Origin: JAIPAN01 sp040403555
GTDB taxonomy: Bacteria > Bacteroidota > Bacteroidia > Sphingobacteriales > Sphingobacteriaceae
Assembly: GCA_040403555.1 (NCBI GenBank)
Contig: JBBAKN010000002.1
Span: forward strand, 390,766 to 454,765
Reading direction: 5' to 3'
Length of the DNA stretch: 64,000 nt
Part shown: positions 1 to 9,675 of the stretch, piece after piece
Numbering within the stretch: the first letter of the stretch is position 1
Layout: every line of letters begins with the position of its first letter
Notes under the pieces: generated by a model
What the model was told of the DNA's origin: nothing
Seen by the model: the letters and a program-made list of their open reading frames with translations, nothing else
The model's database searches: none
Translations under genes and position numbers: made by a program

Positions 1-2769
1 TACGCTTAAATTAAAGTCTTTTAAGAAGGAAAAGCTATTTTGTAAACCACCGGTATAATCTGGCAATACTGAACCAAAGTATACTTTAGGATCGTTTACA
101 TAGTAACCATTCGCATCTAATACCGGCTGACCGTTGATACGTTTGATACCATTACCATAAATTTGACCCCAACGTTTTCCTTCGGTGTGTACCATATAAG
201 GCATGGTTGAACCCCATACACCTTGTACACCTGCAGTTTGGGTAATACCATACTTAGGGCTTAAGCTTACTACATCATTGGCAATTAGTTTAGACCAAGT
301 ACCGTTAATTTTCCAGCTAAAGTTTGGAGAAGTTACTGGTTTAGCGTTTAATTGAACGTCAACACCTTTTCTGGTAATTTCACCAATGTTAGTTAACAAT
401 GACGTGTAACCTGAAGCACCGTTCACAGAAAGTGCATACGGGAAGTCTTTTTCAGATCCTTTCCAATACGTAACAGAGAATCCGAAACGATCGTTAAAGA
501 AACCTAAATCGATACCTGCTTCACCTTGTGTTACCACAGAGCCACGGATGTTTGGATCAACCAATGCATCAGATGCACCCATTAGGAAGTTAGACCCCCA
601 TTTTAAGCTACCCACACCAAAAGCAGATCCTGGATAACGATAGGCACCAAAGCTTTCGTTTGAGCTACCCAAGGCTTTTGGAATCTCACCCCATGAACCT
701 CTTAATTTACCGAAGCTCACAAATGGTAAGGTTTTAGTAATCAAATCACCGAATACGAATGATCCACCGAATGATTTAGATACTACCGAATTGTGATTAA
801 CTGGTAAAGTTGAAAACCAGTCGTTACGTAAGGTAACATCAGCAAATAAAATGTTTTTATAACCAAAAGTATTTTTAGTTAATACCGCACGGTATTTCTC
901 TTCAGCTCTACCGTTGCTAATGCTTGGTTGATCTACAGAGTTAGATACCGTAAACAAATCGGCAACACTTAAACCATTGTTAGTGCTTGCACCATTGCTT
1001 TTGCTAGACCAGCTAAAGAAATCAGCACCTACGTTAGACTCAATAGTGAAATCTTTGATTTTTTTGGTATAAGTAGCCAAAAATTCAATATTTCTACGGT
1101 TAGAGAATGAAGTAGAGGTTGCGTAGTATCCTTTAGCTTCTGGTGAGTTACCAGTAGTTTGCAAACCACTATTAGCTAATTGAGAGCTGTATTTGCTTTC
1201 GCCGAACGTAGTGTTTTGTTGTTTGCGATACGTAGCAGTAATTTTAAAGTCTTTGTTTAGTTTATAGGTTAACGATAAGTTACCATAAAAACGATCACGC
1301 TGACTTTGAATATCTACCAAGTTAAACCAGGTATAGAAGTTATACCAGTAGTTACCCGCATAAAACGCTCTTTGATTAGACGCATCGTAAGAATCAGGGT
1401 TAGCGTGGTTCCAAGAAGCGTAAACGCCATCTGGAGTACGTAAACCTGCTAATTCTTTCATAATTCCCATATCCAAATCGCGGTGGAACCATTGGTTAAA
1501 TGAACCAGATGATTGGTTAGAATATCCATCATCAATTTCACCTTTTTGGCGTTGGTTAATGTAGTTTACATCGGCACTTACTTCAAAATGATCGTTCAAT
1601 TTGTAAGAACTGATGATGTTTATCGTATTCTTTTTCAAAGAAGTACCGTATAATAAACCAGCAACATCTTGATTACCGTACGTAAACTTAAATCTTAATT
1701 TTTCGTTGGCTGCACTTAAAGACACAGAGTTGTTACGCGTAACACCAGTGCTATAGAAATCACGAGCATTGTTTGGCTGAGGATTTAAGGCAGTGGTTTT
1801 ATAAGAATACTTAGAACCACCATACCATGCGTACCATGGAATATGCTCTTGGCCAACCATACGAGGACCCCAAGAAGAGTCATCACTATAATCGTGGTAG
1901 AATTTACCACTTAAGGCTTGCCACTCCACCGGATCACCAGCTTTGTAAGTGTATTGCATTAAATCACCAACTGCACCACCAGAGTAAGAGTTTTGGTAGT
2001 TAGGTAAAATGTATGCGTCTTCAAATTGTACACCAGTGTTAACTGTTACACCTATACCGTTAGCAGAAGCTTTACCTTCTTTTAGGGTGATGATGATGGC
2101 ACCGTTAGCACCTTGAGAACCGAACTGTGCAGCAGCAGCAGCACCTTGTAATACCGATACGTTTTCGATGTCATCTAAGTTGATGTCATCCGCATTCGGC
2201 AAAACAGTTCCATTTACAATGTACAATGCACTAGTACCTGTACCTAAACCAGATACCCCACGCAAACGAACTTCGGTATTTCTACCTAAAGCCGCAGCAG
2301 ACTGGCTACGTACCTGAATACCAGATACTTTACCCGCCAAGGCATTGTTTAAGTTAGTTTGACGAATAGTGTTTAATTGCTTTTCGTCAATAACTTGTGC
2401 ATTATTGGTTGTTGATCTAGCAGAACGTTTCGTACCCAAAGCTCCTATTACTGTTACTTCTTCTAGCAAACGGCTATCAGAGGCAAGAGAAATGTTTACT
2501 TTGTTAGAGGCCGGAACAGCTGCTTCAACAGCTTTAAAACCAATAAATGAGAATTGTAACACAGGCGAAGCTGCAGTTACCTTAATGCTGAATTTACCGT
2601 CAGCGCCGGTTTGAGTACCCGTTGAAGTTCCCTTAACTTTTACGGAAACTCCAGGTAATGGTAAACCGTCTTCTTTGGCGGTTACTGTACCCGTTACAGT
2701 TCGATCTTGTGCGAAGGCAGCAGAGGCTACGAGCATCAAAATGAACAAACTTTGTAAGAGTTTTTTCAT
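1..2769 (-). CDS. SusC/RagA family TonB-linked outer membrane receptor, C-terminus cut by window edge
   Basis: This is a TonB-dependent outer-membrane transporter of the SusC/RagA family, which imports glycans or peptides with a SusD-type lipoprotein lid. 923 codons are visible; the end of the barrel lies beyond position 1. The N-terminus has a signal peptide ending near AAFAQ (residues 1-21), then a carboxypeptidase-like regulatory domain (about 22-105), a TonB-box-like EEVTVIGA segment, and the plug with NADDINLDDIENVSVLQG and GSQGANGAIIITLKEG. The start at 2769 is the only one that gives the signal peptide. Any partner susD would lie downstream, outside the window. The first 65 residues and the leader are nearly identical to those of the second SusC at 7530, although the rest has diverged. 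The substrate cannot be read from sequence. Confidence 0.93.
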   Translation of the reverse strand, partial: MKKLLQSLFILMLVASAAFAQDRTVTGTVTAKEDGLPLPGVSVKVKGTSTGTQTGADGKFSIKVTAASPVLQFSFIGFKAVEAAVPASNKVNISLASDSRLLEEVTVIGALGTKRSARSTTNNAQVIDEKQLNTIRQTNLNNALAGKVSGIQVRSQSAAALGRNTEVRLRGVSGLGTGTSALYIVNGTVLPNADDINLDDIENVSVLQGAAAAAQFGSQGANGAIIITLKEGKASANGIGVTVNTGVQFEDAYILPNYQNSYSGGAVGDLMQYTYKAGDPVEWQALSGKFYHDYSDDSSWGPRMVGQEHIPWYAWYGGSKYSYKTTALNPQPNNARDFYSTGVTRNNSVSLSAANEKLRFKFTYGNQDVAGLLYGTSLKKNTINIISSYKLNDHFEVSADVNYINQRQKGEIDDGYSNQSSGSFNQWFHRDLDMGIMKELAGLRTPDGVYASWNHANPDSYDASNQRAFYAGNYWYNFYTWFNLVDIQSQRDRFYGNLSLTYKLNKDFKITATYRKQQNTTFGESKYSSQLANSGLQTTGNSPEAKGYYATSTSFSNRRNIEFLATYTKKIKDFTIESNVGADFFSWSSKSNGASTNNGLSVADLFTVSNSVDQPSISNGRAEEKYRAVLTKNTFGYKNILFADVTLRNDWFSTLPVNHNSVVSKSFGGSFVFGDLITKTLPFVSFGKLRGSWGEIPKALGSSNESFGAYRYPGSAFGVGSLKWGSNFLMGASDALVDPNIRGSVVTQGEAGIDLGFFNDRFGFSVTYWKGSEKDFPYALSVNGASGYTSLLTNIGEITRKGVDVQLNAKPVTSPNFSWKINGTWSKLIANDVVSLSPKYGITQTAGVQGVWGSTMPYMVHTEGKRWGQIYGNGIKRINGQPVLDANGYYVNDPKVYFGSVLPDYTGGLQNSFSFLKDFNLSV

Positions 2770-2843
2770 ACAATTTTTAATTAAGTTGAATGTTAATTAT
2801 AGATTATTTATCAAATTAAATATCCTGAATATATATGTTACAA

Positions 2844-2872
2844 CAAAATAATTCTTAACATATTTAAACAAA
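2844..2872 (-). promoter_or_regulatory. Promoter of the first susC
   Basis: On the minus strand a TTTG (2869-2872) precedes TATTTTG (2844-2850), with 25 bases between the starts of the two elements, as expected for the Bacteroidota -33/-7 pair (the -7 box is one base shorter than TAnnTTTG). The -7 element ends 74 bases before the ATG. The same two elements occur with identical spacing upstream of the second susC (7604-7632), which supports the call. Confidence 0.5.
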
Positions 2873-3021
2873 TATGATGTAATTACTTGTATATCAGTTA
2901 TTTATTATTTTAGTGTTATCCACATTTTTTTTGTCATTTTGAATAAAATGGACTAAAAATGAACAACAAAAGGACGCAATTTAGGCGTAAAAATGACTTA
3001 AAATACATGATTTATAAGCAT

Positions 3022-3053
3022 AAAAAAAGCCACCCATTTGGGTGGCTTTTTTT
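3022..3053 (-). terminator. Terminator after susD, works in both directions
   Basis: The hairpin AAGCCACCC-ATTT-GGGTGGCTT is flanked by A and T runs on both sides. It lies 18 bases past the susD stop. No plus-strand gene ends here, so it most likely serves susD. Confidence 0.85.
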
Positions 3054-3070
3054 ATAAAATTATGGGTTAA

Positions 3071-4489
3071 TTAGTAGCCTGTGTTTTGGGCAATAATACC
3101 ACCTGAGGTTAATACCTCACGTTGTGGAATTGGCCATAAGGCTCTAAACGTATTATCGAATACACCTGAGATACCAAACAAAGATGCACCCAAGGTACTA
3201 GATAACGTATTTGTACGCTTCAAGTCGAAGAAACGATGACCTTCGTGTGCAAATTCAACACGACGCTCTTTTAAAATAGCAGTCATTAAATCGGCTGTGG
3301 TTGCCGCAGCAGAAGCAGCTAAACCAGCACGAGCTCTTACCACGTTTACATCGGATAAAGCACCTACTAAATCGGTACCTATTTGTGCTCTTGCTTCGGC
3401 ACGAATTAAATACAATTCAGATAAACGGAACATCACCACGTTATCATCACCAGTGGCTACACGGGTAAATTTAAGTGTTTTTAAGTTTGATGCTGCGCCT
3501 CCTGTTGTACTTGCATTTACCAACTGGCGTAAATCGCCGGCTTCATGCGCCGTATTTAAACCACTAGCAGTAGCAATTTCGTTACGACCACCAGTAGCAG
3601 TAGTGTAATAGTAAAAAGCAATACTGTTAGAGTTGGTTGGCTCGTACTGAACTTCCCATAAAGACTCACTGGTGTTTTTAAGCGCCCAAATGTTTTTATA
3701 GTCAGCACCTGCGGTTAATGCGTAACGGGTTGAAGTAATTAATTCAGTGGCATAGGTTTGAGCCGTAGCGTAATCACCCATGTATAAAGCTACACGAGCC
3801 CGCAAGGCTTTGGCATAATCTTTACCCACACGACCGGTCACGTTTTTGTTTGCAAATGTAGAAATACCAATGGCAAAATCTAAGTCGGTAATTACTTGAC
3901 CCAATACCGCAGATTCCGTAGCACGAGCTCTTGGAGCTGCATCGGCCTCAACCAAGGTTGGGGTTAATACCAATGGTACACCCACACCACCCGCTTTATT
4001 AAAGCCAGTTGTAGAGCCACCCCAATAGCGAATTAAGTCAAAGTATACATTGGCACGTAAAATACGGGCCTCTGCAATTACATTGTCTTTAACCACCGTT
4101 TGATCAGCAATGCTTGGTATCGCTGCAATAACCGTGTTGGCACGGTTAATGGTTGAATACATAGAGTTCCACATGCTACCCAACTCGGTATTGTCGGGCA
4201 ATATTTGCTTGTTAGCAATAGTAGCAAAACTTGGGAAAGTGCCCGTGTGGCTCATATTATCTGCATATAAATCTGCAAAGATAAAATAACGCAGGCCATA
4301 ATAGTTTCCGCTTTGAAAACCACTGTAAATACCCAATGTAGCCGCAGTTAAGCTGGCCGCATCTTTAATAGCCGTAGTGGCATCTAGCGAAGCTTGCGGC
4401 TTTTGATCTAGGGTTTCTTTTTGACAAGAAGTACCTAGAACTGCACTTAAGCTTACTAGAGTTAATACTAATTTATAATTTAATTTCAT
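3071..4489 (-). CDS. SusD/RagB family nutrient-binding outer membrane lipoprotein
   Basis: This is a surface-exposed substrate-binding lipoprotein that caps the SusC channel. The 472-residue protein starts with a lipoprotein signal peptide (VLGTSC, Cys22). TPR-like helices follow, and the C-terminal part carries the family hallmark ERRVEFAHEGHRFFDLKR near residue 415. It is 11 bases downstream of the susC at 4501-7530 and clearly co-transcribed with it, so the two form one transport complex. No glycoside hydrolase, sulfatase or protease lies next to the pair, so the cargo is unknown. A strong terminator closes the operon. Confidence 0.95.
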   Translation of the reverse strand: MKLNYKLVLTLVSLSAVLGTSCQKETLDQKPQASLDATTAIKDAASLTAATLGIYSGFQSGNYYGLRYFIFADLYADNMSHTGTFPSFATIANKQILPDNTELGSMWNSMYSTINRANTVIAAIPSIADQTVVKDNVIAEARILRANVYFDLIRYWGGSTTGFNKAGGVGVPLVLTPTLVEADAAPRARATESAVLGQVITDLDFAIGISTFANKNVTGRVGKDYAKALRARVALYMGDYATAQTYATELITSTRYALTAGADYKNIWALKNTSESLWEVQYEPTNSNSIAFYYYTTATGGRNEIATASGLNTAHEAGDLRQLVNASTTGGAASNLKTLKFTRVATGDDNVVMFRLSELYLIRAEARAQIGTDLVGALSDVNVVRARAGLAASAAATTADLMTAILKERRVEFAHEGHRFFDLKRTNTLSSTLGASLFGISGVFDNTFRALWPIPQREVLTSGGIIAQNTGY

Positions 4490-4500
4490 GTTCTTAAGAT

Positions 4501-7500
4501 TTAAAATCCAACATTAATACCGAACGTATAGGTTCTGGCTTGTGGGAAGGTTAAGAAATCGGTTCCTGGCGCAGTGTTGGTATCAGAGAAGGTTGAAACC
4601 TCTGGATCTAAACCTTGGTATTTGGTTTTAGTCCATAAATTCTGACCGGCTGCATAAATTCTCAATGAATTCAATTTCAAGCGTTTTGCTAATGCTGGGC
4701 TAAAGGTATAGCCAATGTTTGCATTTTTTAAACGGATGAAATCGCCATCTTCTAACCAACGGGTAGAGGTTCTTCTATTGTTAGGAGTATCTCCATAAAT
4801 AGCTCTTGGAATGTTGGTATTGGTATTGGTTGGTGTCCAACGGTTTAATACCGCATCCGTTTGACCAAATAAACCATTCATACCTTCTGAAAAAGCACGA
4901 GTGTTGTTATAAATTTGGTTACCACCAGAGAATTGGAAGAAGAACGATACATCGAAGTTTTTGTATTTGATGTTATTGGTTAAACCACCAAAGAACGTTG
5001 GTAAGCCTTGACCCATAATTTGCTGATCTGCAGAGGTAATCGCATTATCGCCGTTCAAATCTTTAAACTTGATATCACCAGCTTTGGTTGAACTAGACTG
5101 AAGTGGAGAGGCCGATACATCGGCAGCAGATTGGAATAAACGATCCACAATGTATCCTCTAAATGCACCCAATGGCTCACCTTGTTCTACCCAAGAAGCA
5201 AAACCAGAAGCAAAAGGAATACCACCATATAAGGTAGAAACCTCGTTCTTGTTCTTGGTATAGTTAAAGTTAGCATCCCATTTAAAGTTTTTGCTATTTA
5301 CGATAACCGCATTCAAGCCCAATTCAAGACCTTCGTTTTTCACGGCACCAATATTTTTTTGAATACTGGTAAATCCTGAAGCACCTACTAAAGGTTGCGC
5401 TAACAATAATTCTACGGTATTTCTACGGTAACCATCAACTGTGAAACTTAAGCGGTTATCAAAGAAACCTAAATCGAAACCAAAGTTATAGGATTTAGCC
5501 GTTTCCCAAGTTAAATCGGGGTTACCCAATTGTGTTGGAACCAATGATCCACTTTGGATATAGGCACCTACTCCAAATAGAGGTAGTGATGAAAAGTTAC
5601 CGATCTCTTGGTTACCGGTTAAACCATAACTGGCTCTAAATTTTAAATCGCTAATGAGTTTAGAGTTTTTTAAGAAGTTTTCTTCCGATGCTATCCAAGC
5701 TATTGAAGCAGCTGGGAAGGTAGCGTAACGGTTGTTCGCACCAAAACGTGATGAACCGTCTACACGAACCGAACCTTGAACAATATACTTATTGGCAAAG
5801 GTATAGTTTGCACGAGCTAGGTAAGAAACCAAGCCATAAGAAGTACCTCCAGAAGAAGCGTCGGTTTTAACCGCACCAGCAGAAATTCTGCGAATACTAT
5901 TTCCTGGGAAAACGGTGGCTGCCGCATAAATACTTTCGTATTTAGAGGTTTGGTAAGTTACCCCGGCAACTGCGTTTAAGGCATGCTTACCTGCAAAAGT
6001 TTTGTTGAACGATAAAATGTTTTCATTCACTATGTTCATCTCTTGGTTATACCCCTCAGCACCCGATCCTTTTGATCCTTTACCTGCATTTACGGTAGTT
6101 GGATAGAAACGGCGGTCTTTACTTTGTACATAATCTACACCAAATGAAGATTTAAACTTCAAATTATCGGTAATTTTATACTCACCAAATGCATTGGCAA
6201 ATAAACGGTTGTTTACAGCCGTAAAGGTAGTTTCATAAGCAGAAGCCACTGGGTTATCTACCGATGAAAGTGGGTCACCTCCCCAAGTTCCGTCAGGATT
6301 TTTAACGGGTACATGTGGACCCAATAAAACAGAACCAGAAACTACACCATAAATATTATTATCGTTATTAACACGATTGCTGGTAGCATTACTAAAGCTT
6401 GAGCTGATACCAACACTAAATTTATCAGAAATTTTATTATCGATGTTTACACGACCAGAATAGCGTTTGTAACCTGTATTAATCACAATACCATCTTGAT
6501 CGAAGTAAGAACCCGATACCGAGAATTTAGTTTTATCGGTTCCACCACGAATAGATAAATCGTAGTTTTTAACTACGGCCGTTTGAAAAATCTGATCTTG
6601 CCAATTGGTTGAAGGATAATCTGCTGGGTTTTGACTTAAGCCCGTTAAAGCTGTATAACCAAGACCAGCACCGTAACGATTTGCAACAGCTTCGTTTAAT
6701 AAGGTGATGTACTCTTGTCCAGTAATTACCGGCAATTGTTTTTGTGCTTCTTGTACACCATAATAACTGTTAAAAGTTAAACGAGTTGGTTGGTTAGCAC
6801 CACGCTTGGTAGTAATTAATACTACACCACCAGAAGCTCTAGAACCGTAAATAGCGGTTGCAGCAGCATCTTTTAATACTTCTAACGATTCAATATCGCT
6901 TGGGTTAATATCGCCCAACGAGTTGGTTAACTGACCACCAGCGCCTAATTGCGTGTATGAACCGGTATTGATGGGCACACCATCTACAATATATAAAGGC
7001 TGGTTGCTGGCACCAATAGACGATGGACCACGCACACGCACCGAAATACCACCACCCGGCGTACCAGATGATTGCGTTACTTGCACACCCGGAGCTCTAC
7101 CTTGTAAGGCTTGCTCTGGCGACTGAATTGGCGCATTGGCAATATCGGAAGCTTTTACAGTAGATTGAGAACCTGTAATTTCTCTTTTGCTTTGCGTACC
7201 GTATCCCACAACAACCACCTCAGATAGTACTTTAGAGTCAGAATCTAAGCTTACGTTGATGTTTGAGCCATTACCAAGGGTAACGGTTTTTGGAACAAAG
7301 CCAATAAAAGAAAAAGTTAAGGCACTCTGTCCTTGTGCTACTTTAATGCTGAATTTACCATCAGCACCGGTTTGCGTACCCACTTTGGTACCTTTTACCT
7401 GGATACTTACTCCCGGAAGGGCTGAGCCATCTTCCTTAGCAGTAACTGTACCTGTAATAGTTCGATCTTGAGCAAAGGCTGCAGAAGCTACCAGCATCAA

Positions 7501-7530
7501 TACGAACAAACTTTGTAAGAGTTTTTTCAT
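4501..7530 (-). CDS. SusC/RagA family TonB-linked outer membrane receptor
   Basis: A complete 1009-residue SusC-type TonB-dependent transporter. In order it has a signal peptide (1-21, ending AAFAQ), a carboxypeptidase-like regulatory domain (about 22-105), the motif VVVVGYGTQ, the plug domain with LEVLKDAAATAIYGSRASGG (about residues 215-235), and a 22-strand-type barrel that ends in a C-terminal phenylalanine (FGINVGF). It is the first gene of a two-gene operon with the susD at 3071. The first 65 residues differ little from the SusC at 2769, which suggests a shared, recently copied or converted 5' module. No ECF sigma/anti-sigma pair is adjacent, so its regulation is not apparent. Confidence 0.96.
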   Translation of the reverse strand: MKKLLQSLFVLMLVASAAFAQDRTITGTVTAKEDGSALPGVSIQVKGTKVGTQTGADGKFSIKVAQGQSALTFSFIGFVPKTVTLGNGSNINVSLDSDSKVLSEVVVVGYGTQSKREITGSQSTVKASDIANAPIQSPEQALQGRAPGVQVTQSSGTPGGGISVRVRGPSSIGASNQPLYIVDGVPINTGSYTQLGAGGQLTNSLGDINPSDIESLEVLKDAAATAIYGSRASGGVVLITTKRGANQPTRLTFNSYYGVQEAQKQLPVITGQEYITLLNEAVANRYGAGLGYTALTGLSQNPADYPSTNWQDQIFQTAVVKNYDLSIRGGTDKTKFSVSGSYFDQDGIVINTGYKRYSGRVNIDNKISDKFSVGISSSFSNATSNRVNNDNNIYGVVSGSVLLGPHVPVKNPDGTWGGDPLSSVDNPVASAYETTFTAVNNRLFANAFGEYKITDNLKFKSSFGVDYVQSKDRRFYPTTVNAGKGSKGSGAEGYNQEMNIVNENILSFNKTFAGKHALNAVAGVTYQTSKYESIYAAATVFPGNSIRRISAGAVKTDASSGGTSYGLVSYLARANYTFANKYIVQGSVRVDGSSRFGANNRYATFPAASIAWIASEENFLKNSKLISDLKFRASYGLTGNQEIGNFSSLPLFGVGAYIQSGSLVPTQLGNPDLTWETAKSYNFGFDLGFFDNRLSFTVDGYRRNTVELLLAQPLVGASGFTSIQKNIGAVKNEGLELGLNAVIVNSKNFKWDANFNYTKNKNEVSTLYGGIPFASGFASWVEQGEPLGAFRGYIVDRLFQSAADVSASPLQSSSTKAGDIKFKDLNGDNAITSADQQIMGQGLPTFFGGLTNNIKYKNFDVSFFFQFSGGNQIYNNTRAFSEGMNGLFGQTDAVLNRWTPTNTNTNIPRAIYGDTPNNRRTSTRWLEDGDFIRLKNANIGYTFSPALAKRLKLNSLRIYAAGQNLWTKTKYQGLDPEVSTFSDTNTAPGTDFLTFPQARTYTFGINVGF

Positions 7531-7603
7531 ACAATTTTTAATTAAGAATCTAGTTAATTATTAGTTATTTAAAGGTTAAATATCAGAAGCAAAAGTGTTA
7601 TAA

Positions 7604-7632
7604 CAAAATAAATTTGTACGTATTTCAACAAA
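7604..7632 (-). promoter_or_regulatory. Promoter of the susC-susD operon
   Basis: The minus strand reads TTTG (7629-7632) then TATTTTG (7604-7610), 25 bases apart, 73 bases before the ATG at 7530. Both the spacing and the neighbouring TGTTAYAACA context are shared with the promoter at 2844-2872. The leader just before the two ATGs is also identical. Confidence 0.5.
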
Positions 7633-7814
7633 ATAATAATAATATATTGATTATCAGGATATTAATGTTTGATGTAAGCGAAAATAATAAAGAAAATCGA
7701 AAGCAATTTTTAGGGTATATCGGGCAAATAAAGTGGGTGCTTTTATTTGGGTGGTATAGATTATCTTTAGTTATTTATTTCTAGCGAAATAATATGGATT
7801 TCAAAACCCCCAAG

Positions 7815-7841
7815 CCACGCCAAAAAGCGTGGTTTTTTTTT
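7815..7841 (+). terminator. Orphan plus-strand intrinsic terminator
   Basis: A perfect six-base stem CCACGC/GCGTGG with a six-base loop is followed by nine Ts (7833-7841). The T tract is only on the plus-strand side, so it ends a rightward transcript, yet the nearest gene to the left is on the minus strand. Confidence 0.75.
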
Positions 7842-7887
7842 GCTTTCTTGGGTAGCATCCGTGCAATTTGTATATTGGTACCCAATG

Positions 7888-9198
7888 ATGGCGATTGAAG
7901 AACTGTACGAGATTTATTTAAAACACCCCGTTATTTGTACCGATACCCGAAAAATAACCTCGGGATGTTTGTTTTTCGCCCTAAAGGGTGAACATTTTGA
8001 TGGAAATACCTTTGCCGAAAAAGCAGTAGAATTGGGTGCCGCCTATGCTATAGTTGATGCCATAACTAACGGGAATGAACGTTTAATTTTAGTAGATGAC
8101 GTTTTGGTAACTCTACAAGAACTAGCCACCCAGCACCGCAAACACGTACACATTCCTGTAATTGGTATCACCGGTAGCAATGGTAAAACCACCACCAAAG
8201 AGTTGCTTTATGCGGTACTGAGTCAACATTATTGCACTTTTTCCACCCATGGTAATTTAAACAATCACATTGGTGTGCCGCTAAGTATTTTGTCCATCGG
8301 ACCAGAGGTAAAAATTGCCATCATAGAAATGGGCGCCAACCATCAACAAGAAATTAGCCAGCTTTGCCAAATTGCACAACCCACGCACGGTTTAATTACC
8401 AATATTGGCAAAGCACACCTAGAGGGTTTTGGCGGATTAGAAGGTGTAAGAAAAGGCAAGGGTGAATTATATGCCTATTTGGCCGAAACAGATGGGGTGG
8501 TTTTTGTAAGTCATACTAATTTTGAACTAAACGCACTGTGCAGGAATTATCCGCTTAACAAATTGGTTTTTTATGGTGCCGGTATGGATAATTTTATTTC
8601 GGGAAACAGCACCACCGAAGTTCCATTTTTAAGCGTGGCTTGGAAACGTGGACGCCTTGAGTTTGATGACTTAAAACACGAAGTGAGCACCCACCTAACT
8701 GGTGGTTACAATGTAGAAAATGTATTGGCAGCCATTTGTGTGGGGGCATTTTTTGACTTGCGTACCGAGGAAATAAATGCCGGAATTAGCGGATATATCC
8801 CAACAAACAACCGCTCTCAACTTACAAAAACTGAAAAAAACACGCTTATTTGCGATTACTACAATGCCAATCCCAGTAGCATGCTAGGCGCCTTAGAAAA
8901 TTTAGAAAAACTACCGGGCGTAAACAAAGCGCTTATTTTGGGCGATATGTTTGAATTGGGTGCCGAATCTCCAGCAGAGCACGCCGAGGTTATCGAAAGG
9001 GCCTTAGACATTCCAGCAACCAGATACATCTTTATTGGTGTTGATTTCTTTGATCAACAAAAAACGGGTAAGGCCGAGTTTTACAAAACAGTGGCAGAAG
9101 CCGAAGAGGCTTTACGCAAACTGCCCATTGAAAACAGCACCGTATTAATAAAAGGTTCTAGGGGAATGGAATTAGAGAAACTAGTAGGTTTATTATAG
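7888..9198 (+). CDS. murF: UDP-N-acetylmuramoyl-tripeptide--D-alanyl-D-alanine ligase
   Basis: This cytoplasmic enzyme uses ATP to add D-Ala-D-Ala to UDP-MurNAc-tripeptide, the last cytoplasmic step that builds the stem peptide. The N-terminal substrate domain contains TDTRKITSGCLFFALKG (residues 19-34). The P-loop is GITGSNGKTTTKE (93-105), followed by the Mur ligase central and C-terminal domains (CDYYNANPSSM; LILGDMFELG). The length of 436 residues is typical. Two adjacent ATGs at 7885 and 7888 are both possible; the longer reading from 7840 adds residues the family lacks and starts inside the terminator T run. It is convergent with gldH, two bases apart. Confidence 0.95.
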   Translation: MAIEELYEIYLKHPVICTDTRKITSGCLFFALKGEHFDGNTFAEKAVELGAAYAIVDAITNGNERLILVDDVLVTLQELATQHRKHVHIPVIGITGSNGKTTTKELLYAVLSQHYCTFSTHGNLNNHIGVPLSILSIGPEVKIAIIEMGANHQQEISQLCQIAQPTHGLITNIGKAHLEGFGGLEGVRKGKGELYAYLAETDGVVFVSHTNFELNALCRNYPLNKLVFYGAGMDNFISGNSTTEVPFLSVAWKRGRLEFDDLKHEVSTHLTGGYNVENVLAAICVGAFFDLRTEEINAGISGYIPTNNRSQLTKTEKNTLICDYYNANPSSMLGALENLEKLPGVNKALILGDMFELGAESPAEHAEVIERALDIPATRYIFIGVDFFDQQKTGKAEFYKTVAEAEEALRKLPIENSTVLIKGSRGMELEKLVGLL

Positions 9199-9200
9199 AT

Positions 9201-9671
9201 TTAAGGCTGTTTTTCTACCCGTAATCCAATATCACTAACTTCATTTAGGGGGTTATCCCGCATGTTTTGTTCTAGCTCAAACACATAGGTACCCGGATGA
9301 GGAAAGTGATGGTTTTTAAACAAAACCAATTGGTGACTTCGTAAATTTCCGGAGCCGGTACCCAGCCACTCTCCCTCTAGGTTGGCCAAAGTGTATTCTT
9401 TTCTCCAAGCCGTTTGGGTTTTATTGGGATTGCGTTGCTTAATGCGGATAAAAATATTGGAATAGGCATACGCTTCGGTATGGCGTAAATTTATGAAAAG
9501 AGTATAAGCTGCGGCCGTATCTGCAATGGGCACGATTACTTTAATTGGATTTACGTAGGTCCATCTTGCCTGATTTATCGACTGATTTTCATCTACCACT
9601 ACCTGCTGGTTTTGACACGCAAAACCCGATAAAAGCATCCCCAAGCAAAAAATAAAAAGAATACGTTTCAT
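9201..9671 (-). CDS. gldH: Gliding motility lipoprotein GldH
   Basis: GldH is a periplasm-facing lipoprotein needed for gliding in Flavobacterium; it is also found in non-gliding Bacteroidota. The 156-residue protein has a lipoprotein signal peptide with Cys19 (SGFAC), and the family's conserved NLRHTEAYAYSNIFI and W(R)KEYTL segments (residues 61-75 and 88-94). It is the last gene of holB-ricT-gldH, four bases after ricT, which is its usual position in this phylum. No other gld or type IX secretion gene is in the window, so motility cannot be concluded. Confidence 0.88.
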   Translation of the reverse strand: MKRILFIFCLGMLLSGFACQNQQVVVDENQSINQARWTYVNPIKVIVPIADTAAAYTLFINLRHTEAYAYSNIFIRIKQRNPNKTQTAWRKEYTLANLEGEWLGTGSGNLRSHQLVLFKNHHFPHPGTYVFELEQNMRDNPLNEVSDIGLRVEKQP

Positions 9672-9675
9672 TTAC

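Larger units (their letters stand above)
2770..3070. other. Intergenic stretch between susC and susD
   Basis: This AT-rich stretch has no gene. It holds the promoter and leader of the left susC (2770-2872), one isolated DnaA-box-like TTATCCACA at 2916-2924, and the terminator of susD at 3022-3053. I see nothing else in it. Confidence 0.6.
7531..7884. other. Intergenic stretch between susC and murF
   Basis: There is no gene here. The left part holds the susC promoter and leader (7531-7632). A possible plus-strand -7-like TAATGTTTG lies at 7663-7671 (one extra spacer base). A plus-strand intrinsic terminator follows at 7815-7841 with no gene upstream of it. This leaves room for a transcript of about 160 nt, which could be a small RNA or a murF leader; that is inference. 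Confidence 0.4.

Noticed and set aside
2916..2924. Exact DnaA box TTATCCACA between susC and susD
   Set aside because: It is isolated; no second box lies nearby, so it is not counted as an origin.
1..7530. Reading the SusC/SusD genes as a polysaccharide utilisation locus
   Set aside because: No carbohydrate-active enzyme, sulfatase or regulator is next to them, so no substrate or PUL can be claimed.
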